Source: Spartobacteria bacterium
Lineage (GTDB): Bacteria; Verrucomicrobiota; Verrucomicrobiia; Chthoniobacterales; Chthoniobacteraceae
Direction: 5' to 3'
DNA: 64,000 bases
Assembly: GCA_021324395.1 (NCBI GenBank)
Contig: JAJPJG010000032.1
Coordinates: forward strand, 124,001 to 188,000
Shown here: positions 18,330 to 25,301 of the stretch, piece after piece
Position numbering within the stretch: the stretch's first letter is position 1
Layout: every line of letters starts with the position of its first letter
Program-made: the position numbers and the translations under genes
Notes under the pieces: generated by a model
What the model was told of the DNA's origin: nothing
Database searches by the model: none
The model's input: the letters and a program-made list of their open reading frames with translations, nothing else

Positions 18330-18725
18330 TCACGGATCGTAGAATTGCCGCATCATCTCCCATTCGCCGGGGGCTGAGTGAGTGCGCACCCAATCTGCAA
18401 AGGCGGTGTGAGGGACCTTCTTGCAGTTGACGTAACTGACCTCGACATCACTGGCGCGAAAACAGAATGCGGTATCCTGAAAATGGAGGAACTGGTAGGA
18501 ATGTCCGTAGTAGTCGCCGCGATGCGGTAGAGTCTGGCCGCTCGCGGATAGCGCATCATCGAATGACTCCGGCAGTTTCTGCTTCTTGGCGTGGTAATCG
18601 CAAACCATTGCTGCGAGCCGGTCGAGATACTGTTCGTTCTTGGCGCGGGCCTCTGCTGGAGAATCGGAACAAGCCGATAGAGCAAGAAAAGCAGCGCACA
18701 TAAGAAACAAAATCGCGGATTTCAC
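18330..18725 (-). CDS. Small lipoprotein, likely second cassette-type gene
   Basis: 131 residues from a GTG at 18723-18725. The signal sequence MKSAILFLMCAAFLALSAC ends in a lipobox (LSAC). The mature part is soluble with a Cys in VCDYHAKK, one in TAFCFRAS and one in YVNCKKVPH, and ends WEMMRQFYDP. I do not recognise the family. The start is 17 bp past the attC border at 18743, the usual position of an integron cassette gene, and there is no Shine-Dalgarno. A possible degenerate second recombination site follows its stop (see rejected items). Confidence 0.7.
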   Translation of the reverse strand: MKSAILFLMCAAFLALSACSDSPAEARAKNEQYLDRLAAMVCDYHAKKQKLPESFDDALSASGQTLPHRGDYYGHSYQFLHFQDTAFCFRASDVEVSYVNCKKVPHTAFADWVRTHSAPGEWEMMRQFYDP

Positions 18726-18742
18726 GGGACGTGTGGCAAGTG

Positions 18743-18867
18743 GCCTAACGACAAAGCTCAGCGACCGGCGCTGGCAGTGCCGATCCGCCGGAGCGGGTGA
18801 TGTTGTAAAACCAGCGACTCATAAACTGAAAGGCTGGGCGCCGGTTCGCTACAGCGCCTTGTTAGCC
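18743..18867 (-). mobile_element. attC: Integron attC recombination site
   Basis: A 125-bp imperfect palindrome directly follows the HAD-like gene. The outer arms (18742-18771 and 18838-18867) pair as R boxes TAAC/GTTA, an unpaired central spacer, then L boxes AGCG-ACCGGCGC against its complement with one extrahelical A, the layout of a folded attC bottom strand. On the minus strand the site opens with GGCTAAC (R'', 1 bp after the HAD stop codon) and ends with GTTAGGC (R', a perfect GTTRRRY). The inner part (18772-18837) is less ordered. No integrase is in the window. Confidence 0.8.
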
Positions 18868-19223
18868 GTCATGTCAGATGTCTCCTGTAATCTTCCAACG
18901 TTTGAGTGCTGCAACTTCCTGGATGAATCGTGACGAATCGTGGCCACGTGCTCATAGGCATGTCATCCAGTAACACGTTCGGCTTCGGTAAGAAAGCCTC
19001 GAAACAATCGGCGATGCCGAACTCCTCAGCGCTCCGCCGTGCGTAATCTGAACCACCCGAACTCCAGCAGTAGAGAACTGCACCTTGCTCCTTCAACGAC
19101 CGAACATGCTGTATCGCTGCCGGTATCGGGATGCGCTTGGAACTGGCGCTACGAACGAGTGTGTCGTCCACGTCCACATAAATATAAATCGGCGATGAAC
19201 TCATGAGGCGTGAAGACGGCTAA
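18749..19223 (-). mobile_element. Integron-type gene cassette carrying the HAD-like gene
   Basis: On the minus strand the cassette would run from the first T of GTTAGCC (19224-19218) to the G of GTTAGGC (18749-18743), about 475 bp holding one gene and its attC. In a circular cassette the left border joins that terminal G to give GTTAGCC, the exact complement of the R'' box GGCTAAC at 18861-18867. The integrated R' differs (GTTAGGC) because it belongs to the next cassette. This agreement is what a genuine cassette predicts. No integrase is nearby, so it would be a lone or CALIN-type remnant. Confidence 0.7.
18869..19204 (-). CDS. Small HAD-like phosphatase, cassette-borne
   Basis: 111 residues, much shorter than most HAD phosphatases. 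Motif I is YVDVDDTLVRS near 8-18 (DxDxT/V with the nucleophile Asp), motif II is LYCWSSGGSDYARR near 44-57, and a KPNVLLDDM segment near 74-82 supplies the motif III Lys and the motif IV acidic pair. It keeps the core catalytic residues but has no room for a cap domain, so it may act on a large substrate, as T4 polynucleotide kinase 3'-phosphatase-like proteins do. Its stop is 1 bp from the attC site, the packing expected of an integron cassette. Confidence 0.78.
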   Translation of the reverse strand: MSSSPIYIYVDVDDTLVRSASSKRIPIPAAIQHVRSLKEQGAVLYCWSSGGSDYARRSAEEFGIADCFEAFLPKPNVLLDDMPMSTWPRFVTIHPGSCSTQTLEDYRRHLT

Positions 19224-19371
19224 CTCTGAATTAGACGAAATAGGGATTGGCGGTAGTTTTCGCATAAAACCGAAAGGGGGGACGTTTGCATGGATCGTTT
19301 TCGCCTAAATCGACGGCAATTTCGCCTCAACGGGCGGGGGATGGCAAGGGAGGAGTGGGTCTGATGCGGTT

Positions 19372-19620
19372 TTGCAGGGATGCAACGTGGCTTTGCAGGG
19401 ATACATCGTCGCATTGCATCGATACAACGTGACGTTGCATGGATACAATGAGCCATTGCAGGGATACAATGGAGCGTTGCATGGATACAATGTGACGTTG
19501 CATCGATACAATGAGGCGTTGCAGGGATACAATGGAGCATTGCAGGGATACAACGTGACGTTGCATCGATACAATGAAGCGTTGCAGGGATACGATGAGG
19601 CGCTGCATGGATGCATTCCG
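19372..19620. repeat. 21-bp-period palindrome array B (12 units, core TTGCA-N4-TACAA)
   Basis: Twelve units start exactly every 21 bp at 19372, 19393, 19414, 19435, 19456, 19477, 19498, 19519, 19540, 19561, 19582 and 19603. Each has a 14-bp core TTGCA(GG/TG/TC)GATACAA and a 7-bp spacer, mostly YGNRRCG. Cores of the type TTGCATCGATACAA pair at 6 of 7 positions. GG-, TG- and TC-type cores alternate along the array. The array lies in the 481-bp gap between the cassette gene and the FN3-domain gene, ending 66 bp before the latter. I see no gene in 19205-19371 apart from the cassette border at 19218-19224. Confidence 0.92.
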
Positions 19621-19685
19621 CGAAACTGGGACGACCTTGTAATATTTACTTGACGATCTTGGACCTCTTTTCTACAGGACTGCGC

Positions 19686-20309
19686 ATGGTCAAAGTCATC
19701 AGCAACTTCAGTAGGCTCACAGACGGAGAGCTTTCCAACTTGTCTGACTCCGTTTTTTCCAAAATGTCAGGCAACGCGCATTTCCCGAATCCGAACCCGC
19801 CGCTGGCCAGTTTGAGCGCGGCGGGCGTCGCATTTTCCGATGCCACCGCCGCCGCCGCCGGGGGCGGGGTGGCGGAGACGGCTGCGAAGAATGCGGCGCG
19901 CGACACGCTGGAGGCGACGTTGACGGCGCTGGCGAAGTTTGTGCAGAACACGGCGAACCTGACGGTGGAGATGGTGCTCAGCTCGGGCTTTAGCGTGGCG
20001 AAGACGCCGCAGCGCGCGACCACGCCGCCGGATGCACCGACGAATTTGCAATACGAACAAGGCGCGGGTCAGGGAATTGTGGATGTGTCGCTCGATGCGG
20101 TGAATGCCGATTGGTATGAGGGCGAGCAGACGACCGACCCGAACAACGCGGCCTCGTGGGTGCCGACGACGCCGGTGGCGTTCAAGAATTCGCGCCGGAT
20201 CAGCGTGACGAACCTGACACCGGGGACGGGCTACTGGCTGCGTTTCCGCGGGGTGAAGAATAATATGCGCGGCCCGTGGAGCGACCCGCTTTTCGTCCGC
20301 GCGATCTAG
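19686..20309 (+). CDS. Fibronectin type III domain protein
   Basis: 207 residues from the ATG at 19686 (MVKVISNFSRLTDGELSNLS); the frame continues upstream into the repeat array, which is unlikely to be coding. An Ala-rich helical N-terminal half (residues 40-115) is followed by an FN3-like domain with PPDAPTNLQYEQGAGQGIV, ADWYEGEQTTDP, SWVPTTP and the closing SVTNLTPGTGYWLRFRGV plus GPWSDP. There is no signal peptide. The layout resembles Verrucomicrobia/Planctomycete proteins of unknown role in which FN3 follows a helical domain. The function is not known. Confidence 0.7.
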   Translation: MVKVISNFSRLTDGELSNLSDSVFSKMSGNAHFPNPNPPLASLSAAGVAFSDATAAAAGGGVAETAAKNAARDTLEATLTALAKFVQNTANLTVEMVLSSGFSVAKTPQRATTPPDAPTNLQYEQGAGQGIVDVSLDAVNADWYEGEQTTDPNNAASWVPTTPVAFKNSRRISVTNLTPGTGYWLRFRGVKNNMRGPWSDPLFVRAI

Positions 20310-20363
20310 GCGGCGCTTTCTTTTCCATCGACGCGCCAAATGCGCGCGCCGTAGCTTTTGCCG

Positions 20364-21641
20364 ATGATCCACACGCATTCGCACTCGGCTTTTGCAGCGG
20401 CGAAAAAGCGCATCCCCGGCGGGGTGAACTCGCCGGTGCGCGCGTTTCGCGGCGTGGGCGGCGAGCCGTTCTTTGTCGATCGCGCCAGCGGCTCGCGCAT
20501 CCGGGATGTCGATGGCAATGAATACATCGATTACGTCGGCACGTGGGGCCCGGCGATTCTCGGGCATGCGCCGCGCGTGGTGATCGATGCGGTGAAGGCG
20601 ACCGCCGAGCGCGGGGTGAGCTTCGGCATTCCCAATCCGCTCGAGATCGAGATGGCGGAGCTGATTTGCCAATGGGTGCCCAGCATCGAGAAGGTGCGGA
20701 TGGTCAACAGCGGCACCGAGGCGACGATGTCGTGCATCCGGCTCGCGCGCGGTTTCACGAAGCGGGAGAAGATCATCAAGTTCGAAGGCTGCTATCACGG
20801 GCATGTCGATTCGCTTTTGGTCAAGGCCGGCTCGGGCGCGCTGACGCATGGCGAGCCGGACAGCGCCGGCGTTCCCGCGGCGTTTGCGGATTTGACGATC
20901 ACGCTGCCGTTCAACGACGTCGCGGCGCTGCGCTCGGTGTTCATGCGGGAGGGGAGCAAAATCGCCGCGGTGATCCTGGAGCCGATCCCGGCGAACGCGG
21001 GACTCTATTTTCCGCGCGAAGGTTTCCTGGAGCTGCTGCGCCAGCAATGCAGCGAATACGGCGCGCTGCTGATTTTCGACGAAGTGATGACCGGGTTCCG
21101 CGTCGCGCGCGGCGGCGTGCAGGAACGCAGCGGCGTCACGCCCGATCTCACCGCGCTCGGCAAGGTCATCGGCGGCGGCCTGCCCGTCGGCGCATTCGGC
21201 GGTCGCGCGGACGTGATGGATCAGCTCTCGCCGGACGGGCCGGTTTACCAGGCCGGCACGCTCAGCGGCAATCCGCTCGCGATGGCGGCGGGGCTGGCGC
21301 AGTTGCGCGAAATGGAGCGCGTGAACGGCTGGCAAAAGCTGGAGCAACTCGGCGCGATGCTGGAGGAGGGGACGCGCGAGGCGTTGCGGAAAACGAAGCG
21401 CGATTTCGTCTTTCATCGCGTCGGCTCGATGTTCTGCCTCTTCTTCGCCAAGGGCGAAATCCACAACCTCGCCGACGCGCAACGCAGCGACCGCACGGCT
21501 TTCGCCGCTTTCTTCCACCGCTGTCTCGACGCGGGCGTTTACTTCGCGCCGTCGCAATTCGAGACGGGGTTCATCTCGCTGGCGCATAGCGAGCAGGACA
21601 TCGCACGCACGGCGGAAGTCGTCGCTGAAGCGCTGGGCTAA
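20364..21641 (+). CDS. hemL: Glutamate-1-semialdehyde 2,1-aminomutase
   Basis: 425 residues from the ATG at 20364 (a TTG two codons earlier is also possible). It begins [17 protein letters not shown] and has [19 protein letters not shown] near 114-132, [15 protein letters not shown] near 147-161, [17 protein letters not shown] near 232-248 and the PLP-Lys region [16 protein letters not shown] near 266-281. It makes 5-aminolevulinate from glutamate-1-semialdehyde in the C5 tetrapyrrole pathway. Its stop overlaps the stop of the convergent isomerase gene by 3 bp. Confidence 0.96.
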   Translation: MIHTHSHSAFAAAKKRIPGGVNSPVRAFRGVGGEPFFVDRASGSRIRDVDGNEYIDYVGTWGPAILGHAPRVVIDAVKATAERGVSFGIPNPLEIEMAELICQWVPSIEKVRMVNSGTEATMSCIRLARGFTKREKIIKFEGCYHGHVDSLLVKAGSGALTHGEPDSAGVPAAFADLTITLPFNDVAALRSVFMREGSKIAAVILEPIPANAGLYFPREGFLELLRQQCSEYGALLIFDEVMTGFRVARGGVQERSGVTPDLTALGKVIGGGLPVGAFGGRADVMDQLSPDGPVYQAGTLSGNPLAMAAGLAQLREMERVNGWQKLEQLGAMLEEGTREALRKTKRDFVFHRVGSMFCLFFAKGEIHNLADAQRSDRTAFAAFFHRCLDAGVYFAPSQFETGFISLAHSEQDIARTAEVVAEALG

Positions 21642-22606
21642 GCCCAGGTGACCGCGCCCTTCGCTTCGCGCAGGACGATGCCGCGCAGAAACTCCACGCC
21701 TTTGCGCAGGCCCTCGGCGGGTGTCATCAGCGAGTCCTCGTGTTCCATCGAGAGCGCGCCGTCGTAGCCGCACATGCGAAGCGTGCTGACGAAATCGCGC
21801 CAGAAATCTGCGCCGTGTCCGTAGCCGACGGTGCGGAAAATCCACGCGCGATTTTTTTCGTCTGAATACGGCTTGGTGTCGAGGTAGCCGTCGTAATCCC
21901 CATTGACGCGGTAGAGAAAAGTGTCCTTCGCGTGGACGTGATGGATCGCGCCTTCGAGTTTGCGCACCGCTTTCACCGGGTCGATGCCCTGCCAGAAAAA
22001 ATGGCTCGGGTCGAAGTTCGCGCCGAGCACGCTGCTTTCGGTCGCATCGCGCAGTTTCAGCATCGTCTCCGGATTGTAAACGAGGAAGCCGGGATGCGCC
22101 TCGAGCGCGATTTTGCGGACGCCATTGTCGGCGGCAAACTTCACCTGCTTTTTCCAATACGGAATCGCGACCTTGTTCCACTGCCAGTCGAGGATCTTGA
22201 GGAAATCGGGCGGCCACGGGCACGTGACCCAGTTTGGATATTTCGCGCCGGCGTGATCGCCCGGGCAGCCGGAAAAGGTCGTCACGACTTCCACGCCGAT
22301 TTTGCCCGCGAGTTTCACCGTCGCCTGGAAAACTTCGTGGTGCTCCTTCGCGAGTTTCGCGTCGGGATGAAGCGGGTTGCCGTGGCACGAGAGCGAGCTG
22401 ATTTCCAGCCCGCGCGATTTTACCGCCGCGACAAATTCCTTGAGCTTGCCCGCGTTTTTCAAAAGCTCCGCCGGCTTGCAATGCGCATTGCCGGGATAAG
22501 CGCCGGTGCCGATCTCGACGCAATCGCATTGCAGCGACGCGATGTGATCGAGGGCTTTTTCGAGTGGAAGATCGCTGACGATCGCGGAGAAGACGCCGAC
22601 TTTCAT
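21638..22606 (-). CDS. Sugar phosphate isomerase/epimerase (xylose isomerase-like TIM barrel)
   Basis: 322 residues from the ATG at 22606 ([19 protein letters not shown]); the longer upstream frame runs antisense to the hpt leader and is rejected. Family features are the [13 protein letters not shown] strand, [11 protein letters not shown], the metal-ligand region [18 protein letters not shown] near 160-178, [17 protein letters not shown] near 190-206, HVHAKDTFL and [10 protein letters not shown]. Those E, D/H and H residues match the divalent-metal site of AP_endonuc_2-fold isomerases. The substrate is unknown; related proteins act on inositol, hexulose or ketopentose compounds. Confidence 0.88.
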   Translation of the reverse strand: MKVGVFSAIVSDLPLEKALDHIASLQCDCVEIGTGAYPGNAHCKPAELLKNAGKLKEFVAAVKSRGLEISSLSCHGNPLHPDAKLAKEHHEVFQATVKLAGKIGVEVVTTFSGCPGDHAGAKYPNWVTCPWPPDFLKILDWQWNKVAIPYWKKQVKFAADNGVRKIALEAHPGFLVYNPETMLKLRDATESSVLGANFDPSHFFWQGIDPVKAVRKLEGAIHHVHAKDTFLYRVNGDYDGYLDTKPYSDEKNRAWIFRTVGYGHGADFWRDFVSTLRMCGYDGALSMEHEDSLMTPAEGLRKGVEFLRGIVLREAKGAVTWA

Positions 22607-22688
22607 GCGGGAAATCTGGGTGAGCCGTGCATCGAAAACAACGCATTTTACTTCGTGCGCTGAGTCGGACAAATTGCATTCTCCCTTT

Positions 22689-23234
22689 ATGCAAGACGAC
22701 ATCGAGAAGACGCTCTTTCACGCCACGACCATCCTTTCTCGCCTCGACGCGCTCGCGCAGGAAATCACCGAGGAATATCGCGGCAAGGAATTGACCGTCA
22801 TCGCGGTGCTAAACGGCAGTTTGATGTTCATGGCCGACCTGCTCAGGCGCATTCCGCTGCCGCTGAAACTCGATTGCATCAGCGTCGCGAGCTATCACGG
22901 CGGCACCGAGTCCACCGGCAAAGTGACGTTCAACCAGCTCACCATTCCCGATGTCGCCGATCGTCATGTGCTCATCGTGGACGACATTCTCGACAGCGGT
23001 CTCACGCTCGATGCCATCTGCGAAAAGCTGCGCGTCGAGGGCAAGCCGCGCAGCATCAAAATCTGCGTGCTGCTGCGCAAAATCAAAGCGCGCCGCGTGC
23101 CGGTCGAGGCGCATTACGTCGGCTTCGACATCGGCGACGAGTTCGTCGTCGGCTACGGACTCGACTACCAGGAGCGCTATCGCAACCTGCCGTTCGTCGG
23201 CGTGCTGCGACACGAGTTGATCGGCGCTTTATGA
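22689..23234 (+). CDS. hpt: Hypoxanthine(-guanine) phosphoribosyltransferase
   Basis: 181 residues from the ATG at 22689. It has VIAVLNGSLMFMADLLRRI near 38-56, the CISVASYHGGTESTGKV flexible-loop region near 64-80, the PRPP-binding motif VLIVDDILDSGLTL near 95-108 and FDIGDEFVVGYGLDYQERYRN near 141-161 with the base-binding segment. It salvages hypoxanthine and guanine with PRPP. It overlaps the next gene as ATGA. The leftward isomerase gene diverges from it with about 80 bp between. Confidence 0.95.
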   Translation: MQDDIEKTLFHATTILSRLDALAQEITEEYRGKELTVIAVLNGSLMFMADLLRRIPLPLKLDCISVASYHGGTESTGKVTFNQLTIPDVADRHVLIVDDILDSGLTLDAICEKLRVEGKPRSIKICVLLRKIKARRVPVEAHYVGFDIGDEFVVGYGLDYQERYRNLPFVGVLRHELIGAL

Positions 23235-23476
23235 AAGTCCGCGTCCAGTTTTTTTCGCGGCTGAAAGACGTCACCGGCTGCGCGAGGCAAGAGCTGGAAC
23301 TTCCGGCGGATGCAATTATCGACACGCTGCTCGCGCAGCTTTTTGAAAACCATCCGAAGCTCGTCGACTGGAACGCACACATGCTCATCGCCGTCGGCCT
23401 CGAATACGTCCCACGCGACCACGCGCTGCGCGAAGGCGATGTGGTTTCGATCATGCCGCCGGTGCAGGGTGGGTGA
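23231..23476 (+). CDS. MoaD/ThiS-family sulfur-carrier-like protein
   Basis: 81 residues with a beta-grasp pattern: MKVRVQFFSRLKDVTG, ELELPADAIIDTLLAQL, AVGLEYVPRDHALREGDVVSIMPP, ending QGG. The C-terminal Gly-Gly is the adenylation and thiocarboxylate site used by MoaD in molybdopterin synthesis. The ATG overlaps the hpt stop (ATGA). No moaE, moaA or moeB gene is in the window, so the partner is elsewhere and the exact pathway (molybdopterin or another sulfur transfer) is uncertain. Confidence 0.85.
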   Translation: MKVRVQFFSRLKDVTGCARQELELPADAIIDTLLAQLFENHPKLVDWNAHMLIAVGLEYVPRDHALREGDVVSIMPPVQGG

Positions 23477-23541
23477 GACGTTTTTATTTGTGATGAACCG
23501 GCACGCGTCCTCGCAGGGGCGTCGCAACGAAACGTTGGTAA

Positions 23542-23754
23542 ATGAAAACAATCACATTGAAGCTGCCGCTGCTCGGGCTTATCGCCGGCACGCGCGCGAT
23601 GCTCGGCGCGGGCATTGCGTTACTGCTCGCCGACAAGATGGGCCGCGAGGAACGCCGCGTCGCAGGCTGGGTGCTCGCGGGTGTCGGCGTGTTGACGACG
23701 ATTCCGCTCATCGCGCAGGTGTTCGGCGATGACGAGGACGCTCCGGCGCGTTGA
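23542..23754 (+). CDS. Small two-helix membrane protein
   Basis: 70 residues. Two hydrophobic stretches, LPLLGLIAGTRAMLGAGIALLL near 8-29 and GWVLAGVGVLTTIPLIAQV near 42-60, flank a charged turn DKMGREERR. The C-terminus is acidic (GDDEDAPAR). It is predicted to sit in the inner membrane as a helical hairpin with both ends on the same side. I recognise the pattern from hypothetical proteins in other genomes but not a function. Confidence 0.65.
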   Translation: MKTITLKLPLLGLIAGTRAMLGAGIALLLADKMGREERRVAGWVLAGVGVLTTIPLIAQVFGDDEDAPAR

Positions 23755-23788
23755 CCGGCGAGCGCGCGACGCGTAGGCTGTGCCAACG

Positions 23789-24109
23789 ATGCGTCTCGCT
23801 CCGTCCAACATCCAGGTCATCGGCGACGAACTCGCGATCGCATGGAATGACGGCGGCGAAAGTTATCTCAAGCTCGATGCACTGCGCCGCGCGTGTCCGT
23901 GCGCCGGTTGCCAGGGCGAACCGGACGTGCTCGGTCAAATCGCGAAGCCTGGGCTGACGCACACGCCCGCGAGCTTTCGGCTGCGCAGTTTTCAAATGGT
24001 CGGCGGTTACGCATGGCAGCCGAGGTGGGAGGATGGACATTCGACCGGGCTTTACTCGTTTCCATATTTGCAGCGGCTCGCAACATTGCCCGCGGAGGAA
24101 AACGCATGA
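23789..24109 (+). CDS. DUF971 domain protein (GBBH-like N-terminal domain)
   Basis: 106 residues from the ATG at 23789, or 109 from a GTG at 23780, which is closer to the weak AGG at 23774. Hallmarks are ELAIAWNDGGESYLKLDALRRACPCAGC (residues about 15-42) with a Cys-x-Cys-x2-Cys group, and VGGYAWQPRWEDGHSTGLYSFPYL near 71-94. The domain also occurs fused to gamma-butyrobetaine hydroxylase and to Mrp-type Fe-S carriers and is thought to bind a metal. Its stop overlaps the next start as ATGA. Confidence 0.85.
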   Translation: MRLAPSNIQVIGDELAIAWNDGGESYLKLDALRRACPCAGCQGEPDVLGQIAKPGLTHTPASFRLRSFQMVGGYAWQPRWEDGHSTGLYSFPYLQRLATLPAEENA

Positions 24110-24567
24110 GCCAGCGCGGCAAAGTCACGGTGCTGATGTTTTTCTTTGCGGTCTGCGGCACGGCCGCGCTGGTGAATTATTACTGGGAACTCAAAGCCGA
24201 GCGCGTGAAACCGGTGGAGCTTTACTCGATCATCTATAACCAAATCTCCGCCTTTCACGACGACGACTTTTCGCGTGCCTATCAGCAGGCGTCGAGCAGC
24301 GTGCAGCAGCGGTTTAACATCGCGCAATTCGCCGACGCGATCCGCGCCGATTGCGCCGGCATCGTGAACGCCGAGCGCGTCGAGTTCGGCTTCATCGAGG
24401 CGCACGGACGGCACGCGACGATCCAGGTTTTCCTTATCGACAGCGACGGGCAGGTGACGCCGTGTATTTATACACTCGTTAGCGAAGGAGAAACGTGGAA
24501 AATCGACAGCGCGCGCGTGCAGCGTCGCTGGCCGGCGGGCGCGCGACTCGGCGGGCTGCGTAGTTAA
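24106..24567 (+). CDS. DUF4864-like membrane-anchored protein
   Basis: 153 residues from an ATG overlapping the DUF971 stop. One membrane segment near residues 7-27 (VTVLMFFFAVCGTAALVNY) is followed by an NTF2-like soluble region: QISAFHDDDFSRAYQQASS, VQQRFNIAQFADAIRAD and a closing ETWKIDSARVQRR. That pattern matches DUF4864, a small domain of unknown role. Translational coupling to the DUF971 gene suggests they work together. Confidence 0.7.
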   Translation: MSQRGKVTVLMFFFAVCGTAALVNYYWELKAERVKPVELYSIIYNQISAFHDDDFSRAYQQASSSVQQRFNIAQFADAIRADCAGIVNAERVEFGFIEAHGRHATIQVFLIDSDGQVTPCIYTLVSEGETWKIDSARVQRRWPAGARLGGLRS

Positions 24568-24583
24568 CGCGCGCATCTTTTCA

Positions 24584-24627
24584 CAAAATCTCTGCGTGAC
24601 AGCGCGCGAACTTTTCGCGAGATTTTG
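24584..24627 (+). promoter_or_regulatory. Hairpin abutting the cyclophilin start codon
   Basis: CAAAATCTC-t-GCG at 24584-24596 is complementary to CGCGAGATTTTG at 24616-24627, giving a 12-bp stem with one bulged T and a loop of about 19 nt. It ends 6 nt before the ATG at 24634, so it would cover the ribosome entry region. It could act as a weak terminator for the gene upstream (no clear U-run follows) or as a translation-control element. No experiment-like support beyond the pairing. Confidence 0.4.
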
Positions 24628-24633
24628 CGCCCC

Positions 24634-25227
24634 ATGAAATCGTTGTTGTCTGTCCTGGCGCTGATGTCCTTGCTGATGACGACTGTCAAAAGCGAGGATC
24701 AAAAACCTATGTCAAACGAAGTTGCTGTCATCAAAACCACCGCGGGCGAAATGGTCATCGAGTTCTGGCCGGATGTCGCGCCGAAGACGGTGGAGAATTT
24801 TAAAAAACTGGCGAAGGATGGATTTTACGACGGCACCGCATTTCATCGCATCGTCAAAGGATTCATGATCCAGGGCGGTGATCCGCTGACGAAAGACGCC
24901 TCGAAAGAAGCGCGATGGGGCACCGGCGACCCTGGTTACAAAATTAAAGCGGAGTTTAACAGCAAGTCGCACCAGCGCGGCGTCATCTCGATGGCGCGTA
25001 GCAACGACCCGGACTCCGCCGGCAGCCAGTTTTTCATCTGCCTCGGTGACGCGAGCTTTCTCGATGGCAAATACACAGCCTTCGGGAAATTGATCAAGGG
25101 CGACGACGTTCTCGGCAAAATCGGCGACACGCCGACGGCCTCAGGCGCGGGCGGCGAGAAGAGCAAACCGACGACGCGCATCGGCGTGGAAAGCGTCAAG
25201 ATTGTGCCGGCCGACTCTGTCAAATAG
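24634..25227 (+). CDS. Cyclophilin-type peptidyl-prolyl cis-trans isomerase
   Basis: 197 residues. The N-terminus MKSLLSVLALMSLLMTTVKS looks like a signal peptide, so it is probably periplasmic. The cyclophilin core is complete: DVAPKTVENFKKLA, FYDGTAFHRIVKGFMIQGGDP with the active-site Arg, GVISMARSNDPDSAGSQFFI near 124-143, and LDGKYTAFGKLIKGDDVL. It speeds proline isomerisation during folding of exported proteins. It is preceded by a hairpin that touches the ribosome-binding region. Confidence 0.93.
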   Translation: MKSLLSVLALMSLLMTTVKSEDQKPMSNEVAVIKTTAGEMVIEFWPDVAPKTVENFKKLAKDGFYDGTAFHRIVKGFMIQGGDPLTKDASKEARWGTGDPGYKIKAEFNSKSHQRGVISMARSNDPDSAGSQFFICLGDASFLDGKYTAFGKLIKGDDVLGKIGDTPTASGAGGEKSKPTTRIGVESVKIVPADSVK

Positions 25228-25301
25228 CGCTCGCGAAGTTTTTTTAATGATTTAGCGATTTCCTATTTGCAAAACTTAAGGGCGGGGCACAATGTAGGGC
25301 C

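Noticed and set aside
19372-19620. CRISPR array
   Set aside because: Units are 21 bp with 7-bp semi-conserved spacers, far shorter than any CRISPR repeat-spacer unit, and there are no cas genes.
19220-19653. Heptapeptide-repeat proteins encoded in array B
   Set aside because: Several frames on both strands are open only because the period is a multiple of three. They have no ribosome site, and one end of each frame runs into the cassette or FN3 region.
19767-22721. A 984-residue leftward open frame
   Set aside because: It lies antisense to the FN3 gene, hemL and the isomerase start, has an Arg-rich composition typical of antisense frames in GC-rich DNA, and no domain.
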